64,000 nt of DNA from an uncultured Lachnospiraceae bacterium (lineage in GTDB: Bacteria > Bacillota > Clostridia > Lachnospirales > Lachnospiraceae), in contig CAJTXN010000002.1 of assembly GCA_910583605.1 (NCBI GenBank), forward strand, positions 62,001-126,000, written 5' to 3'. The position numbers and the translations under genes are program-made. Positions 55,115-64,000 of the stretch are shown here, piece by piece. The notes beneath the pieces were generated by a model. The model was given only the letters and a program-made list of their open reading frames with translations, ran no database searches and was not told the origin of the DNA. Position 1 is the first letter of the stretch, and every line of letters begins with the position of its first letter.

Positions 55115-57802
55115 ATGAAGAAAAAAATTTTGGCAGTGATGCTGGCAGTGCTTCTTGTTTTGACAGGAGCGGTACCCGGCATGACTGCAAGGGCAGGGGA
55201 TTCCGATGAAGATTATGATATTACAAAGCCGGTGATTAATTCCATTGAAATCGACAAGCAAGGGGAAACACTGACTGTAGGGGATACGGTAACTATTTAT
55301 GTTGATGCTTATGATGCGGGGGTTGGAATTGATTATGTAGAAATATCTTTGACAAGTGCGAATGAAAGTGGTGGTAGTGGTGGTATTATAAGATTATATT
55401 GGAATGAAAATGTAATGAAATATGAGAGCGCTATTACTATAGATACTAATACTTCAGCAGGAAAATATTATATAGACGATGTTTGGGTAAAAGATATTAA
55501 TGGCAATTATGATTCTATAACGCCAGATGAGGAATTATATTGGTATAATGTTGAAAACGATATAAAAGATGAAAAAGCACCTGTGGTGGAATCGGTTCGT
55601 CTGACAAAAAATGGGATTGATATAAGTCCGGATGATGTATTTGCTAAGGGAGATATTATACACATATCAATAAAAGCAAGTGATAATGTGAAATTATCCA
55701 ATACAGCAAACATAACTTTTAAACTGAAAGATGAGCCGGTAGGTTTTAAATCTCGTAATGCTTATAAATTTATATGTTTATCCTATTTGGAAGATATTCA
55801 AAGTTATGAATGGAATTTTGAAATTGATAACTATCTATATCCTGGAACATGGGAATTGGTACATGTTGGTGTTGAGGATAGTTCCGGAAATAGAACAGCA
55901 ATAGGAAGAACAGATATAGAGTTTATTATACAAAATGATAATTATGATACAGAACCGCCAATACTTCAGTCTTTTTCCATTGATAGGGCAGGTGAGGTGT
56001 TGCGTTCCGGAGATTCTGTAAAAGTAACAGCAGAAATAACAGATAACAGGGGGATAAATAATGCAAGAGTTAGTTTATGTCAAGTAATGACATTTGAGAA
56101 CAGTGTGATTGATTTAACACGAATTGGTGATACGAATACTTATGAAGGTATTTTTGAGATTATGGATAATACGTATCCTTGTGAATGGTATATACACAGT
56201 ATAGAGATAAGTGATAGTAGTCTCAATGTGAGAGAGTACGTTAATCTTGATATGAATAAATACATATATGTAAAACAAGGAAAAAATACATTTGTAAATC
56301 CAACTTATAAAGTTAATTTAAGATATGAAGAAAACGGTAAAAGCCTTACAAAAGAACTTAAAGTTCCGCGCAGAACCACGGCAGAAGAACTGGCTCAATA
56401 CTTTACACCACAGAATTCAAAATTTATAGGCTGGGATGTACCTGATTATGGTGTGTTGGACAATGAGTTAATTTATGCCCTATATGATGAAACTCCGGAA
56501 GAACCCACCACCGGCGATGAAACAGAATCCACAGAAGAATCCTCATCTGTGAGTGAACCGGATACTTCAGAGGAAATAATTAATAAGGGTGATATAGTTA
56601 CAATCGGGGAATTACAATACAAGGTTATAGAAAACGAAGAAGTAAGTGTCTATGGTACACTGAATAAAAAGATAACAGATATTAATATTCCTAAAATGGT
56701 TGTTTATGGTGGAAAAGAGTGGAAGGTAACCAATATAGGAAGTTCTGCATTGAAAAATTGTAATAATCTGATTCGTATCACAATACCGGAGGGCATAACC
56801 GGTATTGAAGACTCAGCCTTTAAGAATTGCAAAAGTCTGACAGATATAACAATACCGGAAGGAGTAACCAGTATAGGAAATTCTGCCTTTAAAAATTGTA
56901 AAAACCTGGCTAGTGTAACAATACCGGAAAGTGTTATAACTATCGCAAATGATGCATTTACTAATACAGCGGCAGTCATTTACAGCACGGATAATGCTTA
57001 TGCCCGTATATATGCGGCAGAACATAAAATTGAATGGAAGTCTTTAAAAGCTGAAGAGCCAACGAATACAGAAGAAATCACTTCAGACGAATCCGGCAGT
57101 ACAGAAGAAACCACTTTGGAAATACCAACAGCATCTGCTGTTTTATCAGAGCAGCAGATTGTAGAAGCCGTTTCAAAAGTAACAGCAACAGAAGCCGGTT
57201 CCGCCGTTAAAATCTCCATGGGCAGGGCGACCGTAGTGCCAAAGGATATTTTAGAAGCAGCAAGAGGAAAAGACGTGAATATTATTCTTGAAATGGAGGG
57301 TTATTCCTGGACAATCAACGGAACCACTGTTTTAAGCAAAAATCTGGAGGATATCAATCTGGAAGTAACCAGACATACCAATTATATTCCAAACAGAATC
57401 GTATCCGCCTTAGCGGGCAGTAATCCGGTAGAGCAGATTTCACTGACTCATAACGGTCATTTTGGTTTTACAGCGAATCTGACCCTGAATGTTGGTAACC
57501 AGTATACCGGACAGGATGGAAATCTTTATTACTATGACAGTGACGGAAAAATGGTATTTATAAACGCAGGCACCATAGACAACAACGGAAATGTTTCATT
57601 AGCTTTCAGTCATGCTTCCGACTATGCGATTGTAATTACCAAAAAAAAGGTATCGGTTACGGACGGAACGGATACAGGGACATTACCTGAAACAGGTGAT
57701 ATGGTTCCAATGAAATTGTTCGCTTTGTTGGCAGTATCTGTCGGAACAATCGTCTTTGTTAACATCATGGGAAAGAAGAATAAAATCATATCAAAATCAT
57801 AA
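55115..57802 (+). CDS. LPETG-anchored surface protein with Ig-like and LRR domains
   Basis: 895 aa. Signal peptide (ILAVMLAVLLVLTGAVPGM), then three beta-rich Ig-like units (about 30-395) each starting like PVINSIEIDKQGETLTVGD, KAPVVESVRLTKNGIDI and PPILQSFSIDRAGEVLRSGD. A Glu/Thr/Ser linker (about 465-490), LRR_5 repeats (about 510-640; e.g. LTDITIPEGVTSIGNSAF), an uncharacterised region (about 665-850) and the sorting signal LPETGD plus membrane helix and basic tail follow. This is the one canonical LPXTG protein in the window. No sortase gene is nearby. A very strong terminator follows. Confidence 0.88.
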   Translation: MKKKILAVMLAVLLVLTGAVPGMTARAGDSDEDYDITKPVINSIEIDKQGETLTVGDTVTIYVDAYDAGVGIDYVEISLTSANESGGSGGIIRLYWNENVMKYESAITIDTNTSAGKYYIDDVWVKDINGNYDSITPDEELYWYNVENDIKDEKAPVVESVRLTKNGIDISPDDVFAKGDIIHISIKASDNVKLSNTANITFKLKDEPVGFKSRNAYKFICLSYLEDIQSYEWNFEIDNYLYPGTWELVHVGVEDSSGNRTAIGRTDIEFIIQNDNYDTEPPILQSFSIDRAGEVLRSGDSVKVTAEITDNRGINNARVSLCQVMTFENSVIDLTRIGDTNTYEGIFEIMDNTYPCEWYIHSIEISDSSLNVREYVNLDMNKYIYVKQGKNTFVNPTYKVNLRYEENGKSLTKELKVPRRTTAEELAQYFTPQNSKFIGWDVPDYGVLDNELIYALYDETPEEPTTGDETESTEESSSVSEPDTSEEIINKGDIVTIGELQYKVIENEEVSVYGTLNKKITDINIPKMVVYGGKEWKVTNIGSSALKNCNNLIRITIPEGITGIEDSAFKNCKSLTDITIPEGVTSIGNSAFKNCKNLASVTIPESVITIANDAFTNTAAVIYSTDNAYARIYAAEHKIEWKSLKAEEPTNTEEITSDESGSTEETTLEIPTASAVLSEQQIVEAVSKVTATEAGSAVKISMGRATVVPKDILEAARGKDVNIILEMEGYSWTINGTTVLSKNLEDINLEVTRHTNYIPNRIVSALAGSNPVEQISLTHNGHFGFTANLTLNVGNQYTGQDGNLYYYDSDGKMVFINAGTIDNNGNVSLAFSHASDYAIVITKKKVSVTDGTDTGTLPETGDMVPMKLFALLAVSVGTIVFVNIMGKKNKIISKS

Positions 57803-58427
57803 ACAATATGTGGCTACTACAAGGATGAAACCGTGCAGTAGCCACATGATTTTTAAGACAAGATATCTGCTCCACTAAAAATGACATATTAAACTGCCTG
57901 TATATTTTTTTTGCTTCCTCTGCCGTTAAATGGAATTTATCCTGTATCTTTTTCAAGATTATTTTTTCCGGCAAATCTAAATCCCGGCACATAGAGATTG
58001 CACCAAATATTTTTCCTTTTTGTAAACCCTTCTTCATACCTTTTTCCACATTTTCCAGATCCCGCATTAACAGCGTCATATATTCATGCCTTCATTCTCT
58101 ATTTTGTTTTGCATCCTTTACCGCATTTTCTAATTTCTTTATAAAAGAATCCTCAGTTTTTTTGCCTGCTACATAGTCAAGAAATACTTTTAATTCCTTA
58201 CTGATATCATCCAGCCTGACGCTTCTCGTATCCATATCTTGTTTAATGCTCTTTTGCAGTTCCGGATACTCAATATGCTTAATTTTTAAATGCGGCAATA
58301 TTCTTCTTAGTAGTTCTACACACAATTTTGGATTCTGTATAACTTTTCCAAATATAAAATCATTGGATATTCCTAAGTTTTCCCAATTTGTTTCATTTAT
58401 TATTTTATTTTGCATTATATTCCCCAT
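57786..58427 (-). pseudogene. Rpn-family (PD-(D/E)XK) nuclease relic
   Basis: The N-terminal part (NWENLGISNDFIFGKVIQNP, ...LPHLKIKHIEYPELQKS) and the C-terminal part (ISKELKVFLDYVAGKKTED, LENVEKGMKKGLQKG) are family hallmarks. They are joined after SVRLD with no frame change, so roughly 100 or more residues containing the nuclease core are missing. A TGA at 58094-58092 then interrupts the frame where the family has Trp (NREW-R-x-EYMTLLMRD), so TGG to TGA. The 3' end overlaps the terminator of the LPETG gene. It is a dead copy of the recombination-promoting nuclease/putative transposase family that is abundant in Lachnospiraceae. Confidence 0.82.
57809..57855 (+). terminator. Intrinsic terminator after the LPETG protein gene
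   Basis: TGTGGCTACT (57809-57818) and AGTAGCCACA (57837-57846) are perfect 10-bp arms, then TGATTTTT. It overlaps the 3' end of the minus-strand Rpn relic. Confidence 0.85.
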
Positions 58428-58606
58428 TTTTCCCCTTGTATTGTTTAAAATCCAATTCTGTAAACGCATTGTGATAGAAATATTAATGTGATATAATAAA
58501 AGAAACAAATATATCGGATGATTTCTGATTGACATCTGCAGAAAAGCGGACGGCTGAAAACCATACTATAAGAAAAATATGTGATACAAGAAAGGAGGCT
58601 GTGGCA

Positions 58607-59362
58607 TTGAATATAGCATACACGGAACAATACGAATTTTTATTGAAAAAATATGATAGCATTTTCAGACCGGAACATCGACACACATACCGATCAGAGG
58701 AATATATTCATCCGTTGAGCGAGGAGTTTTTCATACGCACCTGTTACTATGAGGAAGAACTGGATGGATTTCATATCCATGCAAGTGAAAATTTTTTGCA
58801 GAATTATTCGGGACGAACACTTTATACCTGGAGAAATTTAAATGATGCTGCGGAGTTTTCAAATCTGATTTGTCATTCCAATGGAAGACACTACCTGATT
58901 TTTCGCCGGGATTTGTATGGCTATAGTGTTTTTGAGTTAGAAACGATGCAGGAATTTCATTATATTCCCCATCAGGCCTATCCGGCAAAGGGTGAGAAGT
59001 TCAGTGAAACATTTATCTGGATAGGGGTGGAATATGATGTATGTACGAATCTGCTGGCAGTTGAGGGGTGTTACTGGGCGTGTCCGTCTTCTGTTGTTCT
59101 TTTGGATTTTACCAATCCGTTAGCAGAACATGGATGTGAAGAATGGACAGACCTTCAGGAGTTAATTGATGCAGATTATACTACTTATGAAGACATTGAA
59201 TTTTCTAAATGGGATGGAGCACAGGGGAAGCTGCATATTACAGCATACAACAATACAACGGATACAAAAGACAATCTGCTTCTAAACATTTCGAAGCAGA
59301 CACAGAACAAGGAGCACTTTATTACGATTGGCGGCTGGAATATAGAAAAGGCAGAACCGTAA
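58607..59362 (+). CDS. Uncharacterised cytosolic protein
   Basis: About 251 aa, acidic, rich in Tyr, Trp, His and Glu, with no signal peptide or membrane helix. The start TTG 58607 is chosen because AAAGGAGG ends 8 bases upstream; the longer frame from 58529 has no ribosome site. Sequences such as HPLSEEFFIRTCYYEEELDG, YLIFRRDLYGYSVFELE and YWACPSSVVLLDFTNPL suggest a beta-rich, possibly WD40-like or SMI1-type fold, but I do not recognise the family. It stands between surface-protein genes and points the same way. Confidence 0.65.
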   Translation: MNIAYTEQYEFLLKKYDSIFRPEHRHTYRSEEYIHPLSEEFFIRTCYYEEELDGFHIHASENFLQNYSGRTLYTWRNLNDAAEFSNLICHSNGRHYLIFRRDLYGYSVFELETMQEFHYIPHQAYPAKGEKFSETFIWIGVEYDVCTNLLAVEGCYWACPSSVVLLDFTNPLAEHGCEEWTDLQELIDADYTTYEDIEFSKWDGAQGKLHITAYNNTTDTKDNLLLNISKQTQNKEHFITIGGWNIEKAEP

Positions 59363-59459
59363 AAAGAAATCACCAAAAGAAAGGAAAAATTGCAAAATGC
59401 CCTTTTCAGGCGGCAAAATAATTGCTTCTAATGGGCAGTATCACAAAGAGGTTTGTGAT

Positions 59460-62400
59460 ATGCATGGGTATAATATTATGAAGAAAAAAATTTTAAGTAC
59501 CATTTTGGCAATTCTTTTAATTTTTGGCACAGGCATGTTACCGACATCTTTATTTGAAACCATGCGAATGTCTCTGGAAGCATCGGCAGCGGATACCAGG
59601 AGTATGACGGGGGCCGTAAAACTCGGTTCTGACACCATCAGCTATACAAGTTTGGGCAATGCGCCTAAAATAATACCATGTGAATCCCTTGGCGGTATAT
59701 ATTTTCTTAATGGCATTAAACTTATGTTTTATAACACGGCTTCCGGCAGTTCTGTTCCTGTCAATGAATTTAAAACCAATGGATATACATTTTCGGATGC
59801 ATTTGCTGCCGGAAATTTATTATACATACTTGAAAACAGCAACAACAGCACGAACAAAGGGAGCATTGTTACGGTTTATAATCTGAATACCGGAAAGACG
59901 GAACGAACCATAAACTTTGACAAGGCGGCAAATGTGATTGGTGTAGATACATCCGGAAGAATATATTTATCCGGTTATAATGATGACGGTTATTCTATTT
60001 ATCTGCTTTCGAAAGCAGGAACGTTGTTATCCACCGTCAAATCTGAACAGAGTATCTATGACTTTGCCGGATTTGACAGCACAAATGGAAATTTTTATGT
60101 TGTGGGATATATGAACTGGGTGTACTGGGGATATGACCACGATATGCATGTTCTTCGGGCAGGAAATGTAAAAAATAACACGATTACATTTAATGAAACC
60201 TATATTAAAATGATAAGTCAGAGCTATTGGTATGAGCGGGCGGAGCAGGCAGATGTTCTTGGAAACAAATATATATGCATTGATAATACGTATCAGTCCC
60301 AGCTCCAGATTCTGGATTCCAATACCTGTTCCATCAGTAATTCAACGATTAATTCGGTTTTTAGTCTTGCCAGAGATAATACAGAAGATGGAGATTTTGA
60401 TGTCTATGCAAGCGCAGGGGTACGTACCATATACCGCAGCAGCGCCAATTCCGTTATTACTTTTAAAGATAATTCCGCAATTGCAGAATATGATTTATCA
60501 TCAGGAAGTGAAATTGCTTCGGCAAATACTTCTTATCCGGTGTTCGCATTGATGGAATACAAAGGCGGTATTGCGGCCATTGAAAAAGACGGAGATGATT
60601 TTTATTATGAATACTTTCCGTGGACGGATGCAACCTATGTAAAAATAATCGGAAATGCAGTGAATATGCAGGTTGGTAAAACCGCAATGCTTACGGCAAA
60701 AACCGATGGTACAATCAGTCAGAATTATACATGGGAGAGCAGCAATCCCAAAATAGCAAGTGTGAATCCGTACGGAGAAGTTTATGCATGGAAAAAAGGC
60801 AGTGCAGTGATAACGGTTACAACACAAAAAGGATTGAAAGGGACTTATACGGTTAAGGTAACGGCGGATTCTTCCGTGAAAAGTCCTGCGGAAAATTCGG
60901 TTTCCATGAAAGGACAGCCGGTTTCCAACAGTTCGGCAAATAATTATAGTACCTATGGAAAAGTGGTCAATTCATATCTTATACAAAATTCGGACGGAAC
61001 GATTTCCAGAGTGGAATACAATGGCAGCAGTGTGATTGTGGAAACATATTTGTCAGACGGCAGGACACTGAAAAACAGTAAGAAACTCAGTGCGGAACTG
61101 GAACTGTTCGGAGGATTTTACAGCGGAACTGATTACAATTATCTGGTATTCGGTCAATCCAATGAATTAGAAAGTGACAGCAGGGAAGTGCTTCGGATTG
61201 TTAAATATTCCAAGAACTGGAGCAGGATTTCCTCTGCTTCTGTCAAAGGAATTAATACATATATACCATTTGATGCCGGTTCCTTACGGATGACGGAAAC
61301 AGATGGAAAATTATATATTTACACTTGTCATGAAATGTATGCCGGTCAGGACGGTTATCATCATCAGGCAAATATGACATTTGTAATAAATGAAGAAGAT
61401 CTGACGGTATTACAATCCTATTATGATGTTATGAATATAGCTCAGGCAGGATATGTAAGCCATTCCTTTAATCAGTTTATACAGACGGACGGAACGTATA
61501 TATACAGGGTGGATCACGGCGATGCCAATCCCCGGGCAATATCCATAACCAAATGTGATGTGAACGGTCAGATTACGGATGTATCCTATACACTTCTGGT
61601 ATCTTTATCAAACGTAACGGGATATAATGCCACAGGTGCTTCCATAGGCGGATTTGAGCTTTCTTCCAATGAATGTCTGATTGCGGGAAATGCTGTGGAT
61701 TATACCAAATCAAATGTAGAATATAGTGAGAAACGAAATGTTTTTGTAAGTATTACAAGCAAAGATTTAAAAAAGAATAATGTGGTATGGCTTACAAAGT
61801 ATACCAATAGCAGCGATGTTACGGTTTATACGCCTCAGCTTGTTAAACTGAACCAAGACCAGTTTATGGTGATGTGGGAAGAATATAATGAAAGCACCAA
61901 CCGGTTATTTACAAAAATAGTGACAATTGATAGCAACGGAAATTTAACCTCGAATATAATTAAAAGTGAAATGCGCCTCTCTGACTGTAAGCCGGTATTA
62001 TGCAAAGACGGTTTAATAAGATGGTATGCAGGTTCCGGCAGCGCACCTGTCATGTATGCGGTTCATCCGTTTCATTTGGAAGCGGCAGCTTTTCAACCAA
62101 AATCAATCAGCATTACAAAGGCAAAACTGGCATCGACTACTTATTCCTATAATGGAACGGCTAAGACACCGGCGGTTACGGTGACGGATAACGGAATAAC
62201 ACTGAAAAAGAATACAGACTATACAGTATCCTATAAAAACAACAATGCAATTGGTACCGCTACGGTAACCATTACAGGCAAAGGGAATTATACCGGCGTT
62301 AAAATGCTGACCTTTAAAATTAATCCGGCGAAAGTGACATCTTTGAAACAGTCAGCAGCATATTCTACGGCAAATATAAAAATGTCCTGGACAAAAGTAA

Positions 62401-62888
62401 AAGGGGCAGCCGGATATGAAGTATACCGGGGCGATACCAAGAACGGAAGCTACAAGTTGTTGAAGACGGTTACAACAAACACCTGTACCAATTCCGGTTT
62501 AAAAGCGGGAAGCAAATATTACTACAAGGTGCGGGCTTATAAAACGGTAAATGGCAAAAAGGTTTATGGTGCATATTCGGATGCCAAAAGTATGCTTACC
62601 AAGCCGGCGGCTCCGTCAAAAATATCTCTATCCGCAGGAAGCCGGCAGGTAAAGATAAGCTGGGAAAAGTCTGCAGGCTCCAATGGATATGAAGTGTATA
62701 TGTCAACCAGCAAAGACGGAACCTATACAAAGATTAAAACAGCAAATTTATCTACTTTTAGTTATACAAAGACAGGGCTTACAAAAGGGCAGAAGTATTA
62801 CTTTAAGGTAAAAGCATATAAAACAACCGGAACAAATGAAAAGGTTTATTCCGGCTGGAGCAATGTAAAAGCTGTGACTGTAAAGTAG
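59460..62888 (+). CDS. Secreted protein with propeller-like N-terminus, Ig-like domain and Fn3 cassette
   Basis: About 1142 aa from ATG 59460 (AAAGAGG 8 bases upstream), signal peptide KKKILSTILAILLIFGTGML. The N-terminal part (about 60-400) has regular beta-strand periodicity like a propeller. A BIG2-type Ig-like domain (about 405-475) is marked by VKIIGNAVNMQVGKTAMLTA and SSNPKIASVNPYGEVYA. A second propeller-like region (about 500-870), one YNGTAKTPAVTV/DYTVSYKNN repeat and two Fn3 domains (about 955-1142) follow. Ends NVKAVTVK, nearly identical to the other cassette proteins. No sortase signal. Confidence 0.8.
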   Translation: MHGYNIMKKKILSTILAILLIFGTGMLPTSLFETMRMSLEASAADTRSMTGAVKLGSDTISYTSLGNAPKIIPCESLGGIYFLNGIKLMFYNTASGSSVPVNEFKTNGYTFSDAFAAGNLLYILENSNNSTNKGSIVTVYNLNTGKTERTINFDKAANVIGVDTSGRIYLSGYNDDGYSIYLLSKAGTLLSTVKSEQSIYDFAGFDSTNGNFYVVGYMNWVYWGYDHDMHVLRAGNVKNNTITFNETYIKMISQSYWYERAEQADVLGNKYICIDNTYQSQLQILDSNTCSISNSTINSVFSLARDNTEDGDFDVYASAGVRTIYRSSANSVITFKDNSAIAEYDLSSGSEIASANTSYPVFALMEYKGGIAAIEKDGDDFYYEYFPWTDATYVKIIGNAVNMQVGKTAMLTAKTDGTISQNYTWESSNPKIASVNPYGEVYAWKKGSAVITVTTQKGLKGTYTVKVTADSSVKSPAENSVSMKGQPVSNSSANNYSTYGKVVNSYLIQNSDGTISRVEYNGSSVIVETYLSDGRTLKNSKKLSAELELFGGFYSGTDYNYLVFGQSNELESDSREVLRIVKYSKNWSRISSASVKGINTYIPFDAGSLRMTETDGKLYIYTCHEMYAGQDGYHHQANMTFVINEEDLTVLQSYYDVMNIAQAGYVSHSFNQFIQTDGTYIYRVDHGDANPRAISITKCDVNGQITDVSYTLLVSLSNVTGYNATGASIGGFELSSNECLIAGNAVDYTKSNVEYSEKRNVFVSITSKDLKKNNVVWLTKYTNSSDVTVYTPQLVKLNQDQFMVMWEEYNESTNRLFTKIVTIDSNGNLTSNIIKSEMRLSDCKPVLCKDGLIRWYAGSGSAPVMYAVHPFHLEAAAFQPKSISITKAKLASTTYSYNGTAKTPAVTVTDNGITLKKNTDYTVSYKNNNAIGTATVTITGKGNYTGVKMLTFKINPAKVTSLKQSAAYSTANIKMSWTKVKGAAGYEVYRGDTKNGSYKLLKTVTTNTCTNSGLKAGSKYYYKVRAYKTVNGKKVYGAYSDAKSMLTKPAAPSKISLSAGSRQVKISWEKSAGSNGYEVYMSTSKDGTYTKIKTANLSTFSYTKTGLTKGQKYYFKVKAYKTTGTNEKVYSGWSNVKAVTVK

Positions 62889-62982
62889 ATAAAAAGGGTT
62901 CTCAATAATTCGATACATTCTATCTTTTGAATATGTATATAATAATAAAGGATATATTAATATATGGAATGGAGAATGACGA

Positions 62983-63957
62983 ATGTGTACAGCACTGGCA
63001 TTTAAAACTCATAATCATTATTTTGGTCGTAATCTTGATATAGAAAGCTGTAATGATGAAAAAGTAATCATTGTTCCACGAAATTTCAGACTGAGCTTCC
63101 GGCAGGAGAAAGACTTATACAACCATTATGCCATGATCGGAATCGGAATCGTTCAGGACGGATATCCTCTTTATTATGATGGAACCAATGAAAAGGGACT
63201 TAGTATGGCAGGATTATATTTCCCGGAAAATACAGAGTATAAACCCATGAAAGAAGGAAGCAGCAATATTGCACCTTTTGAATTTATACCATGGATTCTG
63301 GGGCAATGTGCCACAATTCCGGAAGTGAAGGAGAAACTAAAACATATTAATGTGGTGAATATTAATTATAGTGAAGAGCTTTTGTTATCACCATTGCATT
63401 GGTTAATATCTGACAGGGAAGAATCCATTACAGTGGAAATTGTAAAGAGTGGATTAAACGTTTATGATAATCCGGTGGGATTACTGACAAATAATCCTGT
63501 TTTTGATGTTCAGATGTTTAATTTAAATAATTATATGCATATAGCAACTACGGCTCCGGAAAATTCATTTTCGAATATGCTGAATTTAAAACCTTATAGC
63601 TATGGCATGGGTGCTTTGGGACTTCCGGGGGATTATTCTTCCGCATCCCGTTTTGTAAAAGCAACATTTATAAAAATGAATTCCGTTTCCGGAGATTCGG
63701 AATCAGAAAGTATTAGTCAGTTTTTTCATATTCTCGGAGCCGTGGCTTTTCCAAGAGGTAGTGTATGTTTGGGAGAAAAAAAGTATGAAATGACTGTTTA
63801 TAGTTCCTGCTGTAATGTTGATAAGGGCATTTATTATTATATAACATATGAAAACAATCAGATCACCGGTGTGGATATGTATAGGGAAAATTTATCGGGA
63901 AACCAACTGATAATTTATCCGATGATATTAGAACAACAGGTACGGATGCAGAATTGA
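62983..63957 (+). CDS. Choloylglycine hydrolase family protein (bile salt hydrolase-like)
   Basis: 324 aa Ntn-hydrolase. The catalytic Cys2 follows the start Met (MCTALAF), and Arg16 and Asp19 are in FGRNLDIE. LTNNPVFDVQ (Asn170/171) and the conserved Arg in SSASRF (Arg223) are present. The YSYGMGALGLPGDYSSASRF segment matches bile salt hydrolases, except that the usual Arg after YS is Tyr. It deconjugates taurine- or glycine-conjugated bile acids, or related N-acyl amides such as penicillin V; the change may shift preference. No signal peptide, so cytosolic. GGAG precedes the ATG. Confidence 0.88.
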   Translation: MCTALAFKTHNHYFGRNLDIESCNDEKVIIVPRNFRLSFRQEKDLYNHYAMIGIGIVQDGYPLYYDGTNEKGLSMAGLYFPENTEYKPMKEGSSNIAPFEFIPWILGQCATIPEVKEKLKHINVVNINYSEELLLSPLHWLISDREESITVEIVKSGLNVYDNPVGLLTNNPVFDVQMFNLNNYMHIATTAPENSFSNMLNLKPYSYGMGALGLPGDYSSASRFVKATFIKMNSVSGDSESESISQFFHILGAVAFPRGSVCLGEKKYEMTVYSSCCNVDKGIYYYITYENNQITGVDMYRENLSGNQLIIYPMILEQQVRMQN

Positions 63958-64000
63958 AATTTTATAAATAATAGAAGAAAATTGAATGAAAAGAATGGAA

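Noticed and set aside
48343..58094. Possible recoding of TGA as Trp, since both broken genes have TGA where TGG is expected
   Set aside because: Many intact genes in the window use TGA as their stop (for example the RNase H, S8 peptidase and MATE genes), so TGA is a true stop and the two cases are ordinary mutations.
58246..58491. 81-residue plus-strand frame opposite the Rpn relic
   Set aside because: It is antisense to the recognisable Rpn remnant, with no signals of its own.
1..64000. CRISPR array, tRNA, rRNA or IS transposase
   Set aside because: None could be recognised by eye; the only repeats seen are the palindromic element and coding repeats.

Overview
The window looks like chromosome of a gut Lachnospiraceae-type clostridium (inferred, not proven). 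The hints are pyruvate:ferredoxin oxidoreductase, a bile-salt-hydrolase-type enzyme, a cytoplasmic S8 protease of the Csp type, chemoreceptors, KTGD/LPETGD sorting signals, BspA-like surface proteins and AGGAGG-type ribosome sites. No rRNA, tRNA, CRISPR array, phage or IS transposase was seen.

Layout. 1-5907 is the 3' part of a giant exported GLUG-like surface protein. 5.9-15.9 kb is mostly housekeeping: a DUF1294 protein, a degenerate GGDEF/EAL protein, glyA, aroC, a minus-strand group (MATE transporter, YlmH-like S4 protein, CmpB-like membrane protein), an AraC regulator and an L-ribulose-5-phosphate 4-epimerase. Two oppositely oriented 251-bp copies of a palindromic repeat lie at 14.26-15.04 kb, and a solo arm lies at 7.7 kb.

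16-28.6 kb holds an S8 protease and a sensory block: solute-binding lipoprotein, chemoreceptor, second solute-binding lipoprotein and a 1310-aa hybrid histidine kinase. A bacteriohemerythrin and a second chemoreceptor converge on it from the other strand. No permease or transport ATPase accompanies the binding proteins, so they may serve sensing.

28.7-37.7 kb: an RNase H, then a complete GTP-to-preQ1 operon (queD-queE-folE-queC-queF). It has its own promoter and a candidate preQ1 riboswitch/attenuator. An RNA m5C methyltransferase, a second MATE/CmpB pair and an uncharacterised ferritin-like protein follow.

38-47.7 kb: a sortase-anchored L-type-lectin-like protein, a CarD-like regulator, nifJ, an A+T-rich two-gene AAA ATPase/RloB (AbiL-like) defence module and an XRE regulator.

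47.8-62.9 kb is a surface-protein island. It has a decayed sortase-anchored gene, two BspA-LRR proteins, an NlpC/P60-ChW protein, an LPETG-anchored LRR protein, an Rpn relic, an unknown cytosolic protein and a 1142-aa secreted protein. Four of the secreted proteins share one C-terminal-type cassette: a YNG/DYTVSY repeat plus two Fn3 domains. A choloylglycine-hydrolase-family enzyme closes the window.
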